64,000 nucleotides of DNA from Nonomuraea endophytica (lineage in GTDB: Bacteria; Actinomycetota; Actinomycetes; Streptosporangiales; Streptosporangiaceae): assembly GCF_014203235.1 (NCBI RefSeq), contig NZ_JACHIN010000001.1, positions 1 to 64,000 on the forward strand. Reading direction: 5' to 3'. Both the position numbers and the translations under genes were made by a program. The first letter of the stretch is position 1, and each line of letters opens with the position of its first letter. Positions 14,702 through 23,142 of the stretch are shown here, in pieces. The notes under the pieces are model-generated. The model had not been told where the DNA came from, searched no databases, and worked only from the letters and a program-made list of their open reading frames with translations.

Positions 14702-15097
14702 ATGACCGGCAAGAACCTGGACGCCGTCCGTGAGTCCTACGCCGCCTCGGCCCGCGGCGACGTCGAAGGCATCCTCGCTCTCCTCGCGCCGGACGCCCGC
14801 TGGACCGAGATGGCCGGCTTCCCGTACGCGGGCACGTACGTGGGCCGCGAGGAGGTGCTGAACGGCGTCTTCTCCCGGCTGGGCGGCGAATGGGCGGACT
14901 ACCGGGCCGACCCCGAGGAGTACGTGGACGGCGGCGACACCATCGTCGTGATCGGCTTCTACAGCGGCGTCTACCGGGCCACGGGCAAGGCGATGCGGGT
15001 CCGCTTCACCCATGTATGGAAGCTGCGGGACGGGGTGGCCGTCAGCTTCGAGCAGTTCACCGACACCGCGCTGGTGGCCAAGGCCCTGAGCGCGTAG
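14702..15097 (+). CDS. SnoaL/NTF2-like (ketosteroid isomerase fold) protein
   Basis: A 131-aa protein with the cone-shaped fold used by SnoaL polyketide cyclases, limonene epoxide hydrolase-like enzymes and many stress proteins. It shows the N-terminal VRESYAASARGDVEGILALL helix pair, then LLAPDARWTEM, FPYAGTYVGREEV and the closing strand VRFTHVWKLRDGV. GGAGGAAGG precedes the ATG. It heads a plus-strand run that continues into the importer genes (30-bp gap). The reaction is unknown; a role in turning over the imported substrate is inferred from position only. Confidence 0.8.
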   Translation: MTGKNLDAVRESYAASARGDVEGILALLAPDARWTEMAGFPYAGTYVGREEVLNGVFSRLGGEWADYRADPEEYVDGGDTIVVIGFYSGVYRATGKAMRVRFTHVWKLRDGVAVSFEQFTDTALVAKALSA

Positions 15098-15127
15098 GGC
15101 ACTTCACGCACGAGAGGTCCCATCGTC

Positions 15128-16315
15128 ATGATCGCTTCCAGGACGCTGTCCGTCTTACTGCTGGCCGCCCTGGCGGGCTGCGGGCTCGCCGACACCCCCA
15201 CCACCGGCCGGGACGCTCCGGGCACCGGCGTCATCCGGGTGGGCGCGGTCAGCTCGCTCAGCGGGCCCGTCACCTTCCCCGACTCCTCCGCCGCCGCGAA
15301 GGCCGTCTTCGACCGGGTCAACGAGCAGGGCGGCATCAACGGCCAGAAGATCGAGTACCTGGTCGCCGACGACAAGGGCGACCCGGCGGCCGCCGCGCAG
15401 GCCGCCCGCGACCTGGTCACCAACCAGGGCGTGGTGCTGCTGGCCGGCTCTGCCAGCCTGCTGGACTGCGCGGTCAACGCGCCCTTCTACGTCCAGTCGG
15501 CGATCGTCGCGGTCCAGGGCACCGGCGTCGACCCGACCTGCTTCGAGTCGCCGGCCATCTCGCCGGTCAACACGGGGCCGTACCTCAACATGGCGATCAA
15601 CATGTATTACGCCTCCGAGGTGCTCAAGCGGGACAAGGTCTGCATGTTCCTGGCGATCCTCGGCAACACCAACGACGCGTACGGCGGCGCCGTACAGAGC
15701 TGGTCGAAGCTGACCGGCAAGAAGCTCACGCTCGACGACCGCACGGTGAAGCCCGACTCCGACCCGACGCCGTTCGTCCTGCGCGCCCGCTCGGCCGGCT
15801 GCCAGGCGGTCCTCTACAACGGCACCGAGCCGATGGCGATCGCCTGGATGAAGGTGGTCAAGCAGCAGAACGTCACCGGCATCGACTGGCTGCTCACCAC
15901 CGCCCCCTACACCGAGGCGGTCGCCAAGGCGCTCGGCCCCGACGGCGAGGGCACCTACGCCAACGCCGAGTTCGAGCCGTTCACCGACGCGGGCTCGGCG
16001 GTGCTGAAGGACTGGCGCGAGCTGATGGCGGCCAAGAAGGTCCCGCTGACCTCGTTCGGCCAGGGCGGGTATCTGGCCGCCACCTACGTCGTGGACACGC
16101 TGAAGGGCATCAAGGGCGCGATCACCCGCGAGTCGGCCGCCCAGGCGTTCAAGGCGCTCAAGCCCATCGAGAATCCGCTGGTGGGCACGGCGTACGAGTT
16201 CGGCGCGGCGGCCAAGCACCGGTCCAACCGGGCCGGGAAGATCGTTCAGTTGCGCGGCGGGGCCTGGCAGGTCGTGACGCCCGAGTGGGTGCGCTATCCG
16301 GGGACGCTCGGCTGA
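15128..16315 (+). CDS. Branched-chain-amino-acid-type ABC transporter substrate-binding lipoprotein (LivK-like)
   Basis: A 395-aa exported binding protein. The signal peptide ends in the lipobox LAGC (residues 17-20), so it should be anchored outside the membrane. The mature part starts VIRVGAVSSLSGPVTF and continues with EQGGINGQKIEYLVADDKGDP, characteristic of Leu/Ile/Val-binding fold proteins, which also bind amides, urea or aromatic acids. It heads a complete Liv-type importer, with its stop sharing one base with the next start. The ligand cannot be read from sequence. Confidence 0.92.
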   Translation: MIASRTLSVLLLAALAGCGLADTPTTGRDAPGTGVIRVGAVSSLSGPVTFPDSSAAAKAVFDRVNEQGGINGQKIEYLVADDKGDPAAAAQAARDLVTNQGVVLLAGSASLLDCAVNAPFYVQSAIVAVQGTGVDPTCFESPAISPVNTGPYLNMAINMYYASEVLKRDKVCMFLAILGNTNDAYGGAVQSWSKLTGKKLTLDDRTVKPDSDPTPFVLRARSAGCQAVLYNGTEPMAIAWMKVVKQQNVTGIDWLLTTAPYTEAVAKALGPDGEGTYANAEFEPFTDAGSAVLKDWRELMAAKKVPLTSFGQGGYLAATYVVDTLKGIKGAITRESAAQAFKALKPIENPLVGTAYEFGAAAKHRSNRAGKIVQLRGGAWQVVTPEWVRYPGTLG

Positions 16316-17172
16316 TGCTCCAGGGCCTCGTCTCCGGGCTGGCCGCCGGCGGCACCTATGCCGCGCTCGGCCTGCTGCTCACCGCCATGTACCGGCTGAC
16401 CGCCACGGTCAACCTGGCCGTCGCGGCCACCGGCATGGCCGGGGTCTACGTGATGGCCGCGCTGGCCGAGACGGGCCTGCCGTACGGGATGGCCGCGGTC
16501 GGCGGGGTGGCGGCGGGCGCGCTGACGTCGGCGGGGTGCGGCGCGGTCATGGTGCGGTGGTTCGCCGGGAGCGGCGCGCAGCTGCGCACGGCGGTCTCCA
16601 TCGCGCAGCTCATCGGGATCATCGCGCTGGCCTACATCCTGTTCGGCGACACCCCGCGGGTGCTGTGGAACCCGGCCGGCGCTCCGGTGGGCACGCTGGC
16701 CGGGGTGGTGGTCACCTGGGGCACGCCCGCGCTGATCGCGCTGGCGGTGCTCATCGGCGGCGGCACCCATCTGCTGCTGGCGCGGACCTCGCTCGGGCTG
16801 CGGCTGCGCGCGATGGCAGAACGGCCGGTCACCACCGAGCTCCTCGGCATCGGCACCCGCGGGCCGGCGGTCGCGCTCTGGGGGGCCGCCGGGGCGCTGG
16901 CCGCGCTCGTGCTGCTGCTGGTCGCGCCGGTGCGCTCCAGCGACATCCTCTCGCTCAGCATGCTCATCGTGCCCGCCTGCGCCGCGGCGCTGGCGGGCGG
17001 GCTGACGCGGCTGCCGGGCGCGCTGCTGGGCGGCCTGGCGCTGGGCCTGCTGGAGGGTCTGCTGGCCGGTTCGGCGGCGGTGCGCGAGTACCGCGACGCG
17101 GTGCCGTTCGCGGCCATCCTGCTGTTGCTGCTGTGGAGCCGGCGCGGGGAGGTGTGGGATGCCGCCCGCTGA
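16315..17172 (+). CDS. Branched-chain-type ABC transporter permease (LivH-like)
   Basis: A 285-aa inner-membrane protein with about eight hydrophobic segments. It starts MLQGLVSGLAAGGTYAALGL, the typical LivH N-terminus, and has the EAA-like cytoplasmic loop LGLRLRAMAERPVTTELLGI followed by a helix and VPACAAALAGGLTRLPGALLGG. ATG 16315 overlaps the binding-protein stop (TGATG). The far longer reading frame upstream is an antisense-type artefact over the binding-protein gene. The next gene starts 14 bp inside this one, so the operon is tightly packed. Confidence 0.92.
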   Translation: MLQGLVSGLAAGGTYAALGLLLTAMYRLTATVNLAVAATGMAGVYVMAALAETGLPYGMAAVGGVAAGALTSAGCGAVMVRWFAGSGAQLRTAVSIAQLIGIIALAYILFGDTPRVLWNPAGAPVGTLAGVVVTWGTPALIALAVLIGGGTHLLLARTSLGLRLRAMAERPVTTELLGIGTRGPAVALWGAAGALAALVLLLVAPVRSSDILSLSMLIVPACAAALAGGLTRLPGALLGGLALGLLEGLLAGSAAVREYRDAVPFAAILLLLLWSRRGEVWDAAR

Positions 17173-18862
17173 CCGGGCCGTCCGCTGGGGACTGGCCGTC
17201 CTCGCCCTGGCCTTCCTCGCGTACGGCATGGCCACCGCGTTGCCCGCCTACTGGGTCTTCCTGGCCATGTCCGCGGTGATCTCCGGCGTGCTCCTGCAGA
17301 GCCTCGGGGTGATCGCCGGGCAGGCCGGGATGGTCTCGCTGTGCCAGGCGGCCTTCGCCGCGATCGGCGCCTGGAGCACCGCGCAGCTCAACCTGTGGGG
17401 CGTGCCGGGCGGGCTCTACGTGTGGCTGCCGCTGGCGGGGCTGGCGGCGGTGCCGTTCGGGCTGCTCATCGGGCTGCCCGCGCTGCGCCTGCGCGGGGTG
17501 CACCTGGCGATCGTCACGCTCGGCTTCGCGGCGACCGTGGACATCGTGCTGGCCGCCGCCTCCTTTCCCGGCGTGGACCTGGGGCTGAGCGTGGGGCGGC
17601 CGGCCGGGCTGAGCTCGGAGCGGCAGTACTTCCTGTTCTGCGTCGGGGTCTTCGCGCTGGTCGCGGTGGCGCTGGCGGTGGTGCGGCGGACCAGGTTCGG
17701 CGCCACGTGGCGGGCGTTGCGCGAGTCGGAGCGGGCCACCGCGGCGGCCGGCACGAGCGTGCCGGGGGCCAAGCTGAGCGCGTTCGCGGTCAGCTCCTTC
17801 ATCGCGGGGCTGTCCGGGGCACTGCTGGCCGGGCAGCTGGGCATGCTGCTCGCGCGCAACTTCGACCCCGGCCAGTCGCTGACGGCGTACGCGGTGGCGG
17901 TCATGGCGGGGGCGCACCACGCCGAGGGCGCGCTCATCGGGGGCGCGCTCGGCGTGCTGGTCGCGGAGCTGCTGCGGCGGTTCGGCATCCCGCAGCAGTG
18001 GGCGAACGTGGTCTTCGCCGTCGGCGCCATCCAGGCCTTCACCCAGGGCGCGGGCATCAGCGACGCGCTGCGCGCCGCCTTACGGCGGCGGGGTGGACGC
18101 CGCCTTCCGGTGGCGCCGGTTCCGCTCGTGGACAAGGCCGTTCCCCAGGCCGCCACCGGCACGGCGTTGCTGATCACCGGGCTGAGCGTGCGCTACGGGC
18201 AGGTGGCGGCCGTTCAGGACGTCGGCCTGGAGGTGCTCGCGGGCAGCGTGCACGGCCTGGTCGGGCCGAACGGCGCGGGAAAGTCCTCCCTGGTCGACGC
18301 CATCACCGGCTTCACCGCCTGCACGGGCGCGGTGGAGCTGGCCGGGCACGACCTGAACGGCCGTCCCGCCCATCTGCGGGCGCGGGCGGGCCTGCGTCGG
18401 ACGTTCCAGCAGGATCGGGTGCCCACCGGCCTCACCGCCGGGGAGTACCTGCGCTTCGCCGCCCGCCGTCCGCTGACCGCCCGCGACCTGGCCGAGGCGC
18501 TCGGCGACCTGGTCGCCGTGGATCCCGGGCGGACGATCGCCGACCTGGACGTGGGCACCCGGCGGCTGCTGGAGGTGGCCGGGGCGCTGCTGGCCCGGCC
18601 CGCGCTGGCCGTGCTGGACGAGCCCGCCGCCGGGCTCGGTCACGCCGAGACCGAGCGGCTCGGCCGGTGGCTGCGCGCGGCGCCGGAGCGGTTCGGCTGT
18701 GCCGTCCTGCTGATCGAGCACGACCTCGACCTCGTGCGGGCGGTCTGCTCGCGGGTCAGCGTGATGGACTTCGGCCGCGTCATCGCCGAGGGTCCGCCCG
18801 CCGAGGTCTTCGCCGACCCCCGGGTGCTGCGCGCGTACCTGGGCGAGGAGGTGACGGCGTGA
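17159..18862 (+). CDS. Fused LivM-type permease and LivG-type ATPase
   Basis: A 567-aa fusion. Residues 1-~305 form a LivM permease (VIAGQAGMVSLCQAAFAAIGA, LPALRLRGVHLAIVTLGFA, TWRALRESERATAAAGTS). Residues ~335-567 form an ABC ATPase with Walker A GPNGAGKSS, Q-loop FQQDR, Walker B LAVLDEP and H-switch IEHDLDLV. The signature motif is degenerate: LDVGTRRLLEVAGAL replaces the usual LSxGQ. LivM-LivG fusions are known in actinobacteria. With LivK, LivH and LivF this makes a complete importer. A proline-containing linker of ~25 residues joins the halves. Confidence 0.93.
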   Translation: MPPADRAVRWGLAVLALAFLAYGMATALPAYWVFLAMSAVISGVLLQSLGVIAGQAGMVSLCQAAFAAIGAWSTAQLNLWGVPGGLYVWLPLAGLAAVPFGLLIGLPALRLRGVHLAIVTLGFAATVDIVLAAASFPGVDLGLSVGRPAGLSSERQYFLFCVGVFALVAVALAVVRRTRFGATWRALRESERATAAAGTSVPGAKLSAFAVSSFIAGLSGALLAGQLGMLLARNFDPGQSLTAYAVAVMAGAHHAEGALIGGALGVLVAELLRRFGIPQQWANVVFAVGAIQAFTQGAGISDALRAALRRRGGRRLPVAPVPLVDKAVPQAATGTALLITGLSVRYGQVAAVQDVGLEVLAGSVHGLVGPNGAGKSSLVDAITGFTACTGAVELAGHDLNGRPAHLRARAGLRRTFQQDRVPTGLTAGEYLRFAARRPLTARDLAEALGDLVAVDPGRTIADLDVGTRRLLEVAGALLARPALAVLDEPAAGLGHAETERLGRWLRAAPERFGCAVLLIEHDLDLVRAVCSRVSVMDFGRVIAEGPPAEVFADPRVLRAYLGEEVTA

Positions 18863-19545
18863 CGCTCTCCCTGCACGAGCTGACCGTGGCGCGCGGCGGG
18901 CAGCCGGTCGTGCGCGAGGTCAGCCTGTACGCCGGGCGTGGGCAGGTCAGCGTGCTGCTCGGGCCGAACGGCGCCGGCAAGACCACCTTGCTGGAGGCGG
19001 TCTCCGGCATCCTGCCCAGCCGTTCGGGCCGGATCACGCTCGACGGCCACGACCTGACCGGACGGCCGCGCACCCGCAGGGCCCGGCTCGGCCTGGCCCA
19101 CGTCGAGCAGAGCCGGGCCGTCTTCGCCACGCTCACCACCCGCGAGAACCTCCTGCTGGCCGGCGACCCGGACCGGGCGCTGGCGCTCTTCCCCGAGCTC
19201 GCTCCCCGCCTGGAGGTGCGGGCCGGGCTGCTGTCCGGCGGCGAGCAGCAGATGCTGGTGCTGGCCCGCGCGATCCTGCGCGAACCGGCCGCGCTGCTGC
19301 TGGACGAGATGTCCATGGGCCTGGCCCCCGCGGTGGTGCGCCGGCTGCTGCCGGTCATCCGCGCGCTGGCCGACGCCGGGTGCGCGGTGCTGCTGGTGGA
19401 GCAGTTCGCGCACGCCGCGCTGGCCCTGGCCGACACCGCGTACGTGCTGTCGCGCGGCGCCCTGACCTACAGCGGCGACCCCGGGCCGCTGCGCGCGGAC
19501 GACACCGCGCTGCGGCGCGCCTACCTGGGAGAGGACCGGGCATGA
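18859..19545 (+). CDS. ABC transporter ATPase (LivF-like)
   Basis: A 228-aa nucleotide-binding subunit. Walker A is GPNGAGKTT, the signature motif LLSGGEQQMLVLARAIL is intact, Walker B is ALLLDEMSMGLAP and the H-switch position is occupied by Gln (LLVEQFAH), as is usual for LivF. It starts at GTG 18859 inside the previous stop (GTGA). It should pair with the LivG half of the fusion, supplying a canonical signature motif where the partner is degenerate. Confidence 0.93.
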   Translation: MTLSLHELTVARGGQPVVREVSLYAGRGQVSVLLGPNGAGKTTLLEAVSGILPSRSGRITLDGHDLTGRPRTRRARLGLAHVEQSRAVFATLTTRENLLLAGDPDRALALFPELAPRLEVRAGLLSGGEQQMLVLARAILREPAALLLDEMSMGLAPAVVRRLLPVIRALADAGCAVLLVEQFAHAALALADTAYVLSRGALTYSGDPGPLRADDTALRRAYLGEDRA

Positions 19546-21104
19546 CGACCGCGGATCTGATGCTGGTCAACGGGCGGGTCCTGACCATGGATCCGGCGCT
19601 GCCGTACGCGAGCTCGGTGGCGGTGCGCGACGGCGAGATCGTGCACGTCGGCGAGCGGGCCGCGCGGTGGGCGGGGCCCCGCACCGAGGTGATCGACCTG
19701 CGCGGGCGGCTGCTGCTGCCCGGCGTCAACGACTCCCACCTGCACGCCGTCGGCTACGGGCTGCACCGGCCGCCGTTCTGCCTGGACGTCGCGCTGGGCT
19801 CGGTCGCCGCCGTTCAGGCCGAGGTCGCCCACGCGGTACGGCACGCCAAGCCGGGCGCCTGGATCAGGGGCATCGGCTGGCACCCGGGGCGGCTGGCGGA
19901 GGTGGCGGCGGGACGGGCGATGACCTCGGCCGACCTGGACGCCGCCGCCCCTGACCATCCCGTGGTCCTGCAGGACTTCTCCGGCCACACGGTCTGGGCC
20001 AACAGCACGGCGTTGCGCCTGGCCGGAGTCGAGTCGTCCGAAGGCGTGCTGCACCACGGCGAGCAGAGCCTGGTCATGCGGGCGGTGCCGCATCCGGAGG
20101 GCGGGCTGGCCGCGGTGGTGCGCGACGTGGTCGCCGAGCTCAACCGGCTCGGCATCACCAGCTTCACCGAACCCGGTCTCGGGCCGGGTGGCGAGGAGGC
20201 GTTCGCGGGCGGCATGAGCTCCGCCGCGCTGGACGCCTACGCCGGGCTGGCCCGCTCGGGCGAGCTGACCGCGCGGGTGAGCGTGCTGGGCCTGCCGAGC
20301 CCGATGTCGGGCGCTTCGGCAGCCGACACGCGGGCGTGGCTGGCCGATCCGCCCCGGCTGGACGGGGTCGATCCCCGGGTGCTGCGGCTGCTGGGGGTCA
20401 AGGTGTTCGCCGACGGGATCCCGCCTTCTGAGACGGCGTGGATGCGGGAGCCGTACCCGTCGGGCGGGCACGGCGCGCTGTGCACGCGCGGGGAGAGCGA
20501 CGCCGAGCGGGTGGCCGAGCTGGAGGAGATCATGCGCCTGGTGCACGCCGCCGGTCACCAGCTCGGCGTGCACGTGGTGGGCAGCAAGGGCGTCGACGCG
20601 GTGACGGCTTCGCTGGCGGCGCTGCCGGGCGGGGCGCGGCACTATCTGATCCACGGGCAGTTCGCGGGCGAGGCGGCGCTGGCCACGCTCGCCGGGCTCG
20701 GCTACGGCATCAACCTGCAGCCGGTGCTCCAGGCCATGGAGTCGGACACCACCCGCGCCCTGTTCGGCGCGGACTGGGTGGAGCGGGAGTGGCCCGCGCG
20801 CTCGGCGCTCGCGGCCGGGGTGAACACCGCGTGCAGCTCCGACGCGCCGGTGACCGGGCCCGACTGGCGGGCCGGGGTGGTCGCGCTGGTCGCCCGGCGG
20901 GGTCAGGGGCTGACGCTGGAGGAGGCGCTGGGCACCTACACGCGCGCGGCCGCCTGGCAGGACCACGCGGAGGGCTGGAAGGGCACGGTCAGCGCCGGCA
21001 AGGTCGCCGACCTCTGCGTGAGCGCCGCGACGGCGCCGGACGAGCTCGTCGACGCGCCGGTCGATCTCACCGTCTTCGGCGGGAGGATCGTGCATCCGGG
21101 CTGA
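19542..21104 (+). CDS. Amidohydrolase, YtcJ/AepA-like metal-dependent hydrolase
   Basis: A 520-aa protein of the amidohydrolase superfamily with the metal-binding HxH in LLPGVNDSHLHAVGYGL (residues ~58-74), further metal-site sequences LGVHVVGSKGVDAV (~338) and CSSDAPV (~428), and the C-terminal beta-sandwich AGKVADLCVS. YtcJ-type enzymes hydrolyse amide or imide bonds, with mostly unknown substrates. ATG 19542 overlaps the LivF stop (ATGA), so it probably acts on what the importer brings in. Confidence 0.9.
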   Translation: MTTADLMLVNGRVLTMDPALPYASSVAVRDGEIVHVGERAARWAGPRTEVIDLRGRLLLPGVNDSHLHAVGYGLHRPPFCLDVALGSVAAVQAEVAHAVRHAKPGAWIRGIGWHPGRLAEVAAGRAMTSADLDAAAPDHPVVLQDFSGHTVWANSTALRLAGVESSEGVLHHGEQSLVMRAVPHPEGGLAAVVRDVVAELNRLGITSFTEPGLGPGGEEAFAGGMSSAALDAYAGLARSGELTARVSVLGLPSPMSGASAADTRAWLADPPRLDGVDPRVLRLLGVKVFADGIPPSETAWMREPYPSGGHGALCTRGESDAERVAELEEIMRLVHAAGHQLGVHVVGSKGVDAVTASLAALPGGARHYLIHGQFAGEAALATLAGLGYGINLQPVLQAMESDTTRALFGADWVEREWPARSALAAGVNTACSSDAPVTGPDWRAGVVALVARRGQGLTLEEALGTYTRAAAWQDHAEGWKGTVSAGKVADLCVSAATAPDELVDAPVDLTVFGGRIVHPG

Positions 21105-21123
21105 ACGTGGATACCGTTCGAGC

Positions 21124-21921
21124 ATGGGTGCGGACATCTGGGCGGTCGGCGACGCCTACGAGGGCTACATGGGCCGGTGGAGCCGTCCGGTGGCGGCGGC
21201 GTTCGTGGCCCGGCTGGGCGTCCCGGCCGGGCGGCGCTGGCTGGACGCCGGCTGCGGGACCGGCGCGCTGACCGCCGCGGTGCTGGCCGCCGCCGCGCCG
21301 GACCGGGTCGCCGGGGCCGATCCGTCGGCCGGATTCGTCCGGCACGCGCGGGACCTGGTCACCGACGCGCGGGCCGGGTTCGCCGTCGCGGACGCGCGGG
21401 CGCTGCCGTTCGGGGACGGCCGGTTCGGCGCGGCGGTCAGCGGGCTGGTGCTGAACTTCGTGCCCGATCCGGCGGCGGCGGTGGCGGAGCTGGCCAGGGT
21501 GACCGCCCCGGGCGGCACGGTCGCGGCCTACGTCTGGGACTACGCCCGGCGGATGGACGTGATCAGGGCCTTCTGGTCGGCGGCGGTGGAGCTCGATCCC
21601 GACGCCGGGGCGCTGGACGAGGGAGCCAGGTTCCCGCTGTGCCGTCCAGAGCCGTTGCGGGCGCTGTGGAACGGCGCCGGGCTGGCCGGAGTGTACGTCG
21701 AGGCGATCGACGTGGACGCGGTGTTCCGGGACTTCGACGACTACTGGCGGCCCTTCCTCGCCGGGCAGGGCCCGGCCCCGGCGTACGCGGCCGCGCTGCC
21801 GCAGGAGCGCAGGGCGGCGTTGCGGGAGCGGATCAGGGAGCGCATGCCGGTGGCCGCGGACGGCTCGATCACCCTGCGGACCCGCGCCTGGGCGGTGCGC
21901 GGCGAAGTATTGGTCCACTGA
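21124..21921 (+). CDS. Class I SAM-dependent methyltransferase
   Basis: A 265-aa UbiE/Methyltransf_11-like enzyme. SAM-binding motif I is WLDAGCGTGALTAAVL (residues ~39-54), motif II is VAGADPSAGFV, motif III-like VADARALPFGDGRFGAAVS follows, and then the post-motif VAELARVTAPGGTVAAYVWD. It follows the amidohydrolase by 19 bp on the same strand and is probably read with it, but has no obvious role in the import pathway. The substrate is unknown. Confidence 0.88.
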   Translation: MGADIWAVGDAYEGYMGRWSRPVAAAFVARLGVPAGRRWLDAGCGTGALTAAVLAAAAPDRVAGADPSAGFVRHARDLVTDARAGFAVADARALPFGDGRFGAAVSGLVLNFVPDPAAAVAELARVTAPGGTVAAYVWDYARRMDVIRAFWSAAVELDPDAGALDEGARFPLCRPEPLRALWNGAGLAGVYVEAIDVDAVFRDFDDYWRPFLAGQGPAPAYAAALPQERRAALRERIRERMPVAADGSITLRTRAWAVRGEVLVH

Positions 21922-21976
21922 GACACCACGCCATTGGACTCAGCGTGTGGACCAAGCCTCCTCTACTGTCGGAGGC

Positions 21977-22594
21977 ATGATCGCCCTTCCCACCCTGGCC
22001 CTGTTCGCCGTCACCGCGCTGGCCCTGGTCGTCATCCCGGGGCCGAATCACCTCTACATCGCCGCCCGCGGCCTGGCCCAGGGGCGCTCGGCCGCGCTGG
22101 CCAGCGCGTTCGGGGTGGAGGCCGGCACGCTCGTGCACATACTCGCCGCCGCCGCCGGTCTCTCCTACGTGATCACCCAGTCGGCCGCGTTGTTCTCGAT
22201 CGTCAAGTGGGCCGGCGTCGCGTACCTCTTCTACCTGGGCATCCGCGCGCTCACCAGCAAGGACGAGCAGCACGCCCAGGCGCCGGAGCCGCAGCCGTTG
22301 CGCAAGGTGTTCCTCGAAGGCGTGGTCATCAACATCCTCAACCCCAAGGTCACGCTGTTCTTCCTGGCGCTCCTGCCGCAGTTCGTGGACCAGTCGGCGG
22401 GCTCCCCCGCGCTCCAGATCGTGGCGCTCGGCGCCGTCCTGATGGTGCTCGGCCTGCTCTCCGACATGATCTACGCCTTCACCGCGGGCGCCCTGGGCCA
22501 CCGGCTGGCCGCCAAGGCGCGGGCGCTGCGCTATTTCTCCGGCGTGGTCTACCTGGGACTCGGCGTCGTCACCGCGCTCACCGGGAGAAAATAG
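21977..22594 (+). CDS. LysE/RhtB-family amino-acid or metabolite exporter
   Basis: A 205-aa membrane protein with six predicted segments. It has the family signature VIPGPNHLYIAARGLAQGR (residues ~16-34), KWAGVAYLFYLGIRAL (~79) and FLEGVVINILNPKVTLFFLA (~112). These exporters release lysine, homoserine, threonine or related compounds. ATG 21977 was chosen because GGAGG lies just ahead; the GTG 30 bp upstream lacks one. The TetR gene follows after 5 bp and is the likely regulator. Confidence 0.92.
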   Translation: MIALPTLALFAVTALALVVIPGPNHLYIAARGLAQGRSAALASAFGVEAGTLVHILAAAAGLSYVITQSAALFSIVKWAGVAYLFYLGIRALTSKDEQHAQAPEPQPLRKVFLEGVVINILNPKVTLFFLALLPQFVDQSAGSPALQIVALGAVLMVLGLLSDMIYAFTAGALGHRLAAKARALRYFSGVVYLGLGVVTALTGRK

Positions 22595-22599
22595 CCCGC

Positions 22600-23142
22600 A
22601 TGGCACCGAGGAAGCAGCGGGAGATCTTCGCGGCGACGCTGCGGCTACTTGCCGACAAGGGCTACGACGGGCTGACCGTCGAGGGCGTCGCCGAGACGTC
22701 GGGCGTCAACAAGACGACGATCTACCGCTGGTGGCCCTCGAAGGCCGCCCTGCTGGCGGCGGCGCTGGTCGAGGCGGACATGCTCGACTTCGACGTGCCC
22801 GACACCGGATCGCTGCGCGGCGACCTGGTGGCGCTGGTGGAGGCGCTGGGGGTGCTGCTGACCGAGCCGCCGGGGCGGGATGTGGCGGTGGCCGCGCTCG
22901 GCGCCGCCGTACACCATCCCGAGATCGACGCGCGGCGCTTCTTCGCCGACCGCCTCGCCCGCGAGCGCGTGGTCTTCGAGCGCGCGGTACGGCGCGGCGA
23001 ACTCCCCGAGTCGACCGACCCGATGCTCGTCATGGACCTGCTGGCAGGCGCGATGTGGACCAGGGCGGTGTTCAGGGGCCTGCCGCTGGGCAAGGATTTC
23101 GCCGCCGAGGCGGTCGCGGCCGTGCTCGACGGGGTCAGCTAG
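22600..23142 (+). CDS. TetR/AcrR-family transcriptional regulator
   Basis: A 180-aa repressor with an N-terminal HTH: EIFAATLRLLADKGYDGLTV, then VAETSGVNKTTIYRWWPSKA (residues ~34-53). The C-terminal ligand domain resembles the TetR_C_16/11 type. It sits directly behind the LysE exporter gene (5-bp gap) and probably controls that operon in response to an exported compound. Its tail overlaps the convergent operon by 8 bp. Confidence 0.92.
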   Translation: MAPRKQREIFAATLRLLADKGYDGLTVEGVAETSGVNKTTIYRWWPSKAALLAAALVEADMLDFDVPDTGSLRGDLVALVEALGVLLTEPPGRDVAVAALGAAVHHPEIDARRFFADRLARERVVFERAVRRGELPESTDPMLVMDLLAGAMWTRAVFRGLPLGKDFAAEAVAAVLDGVS

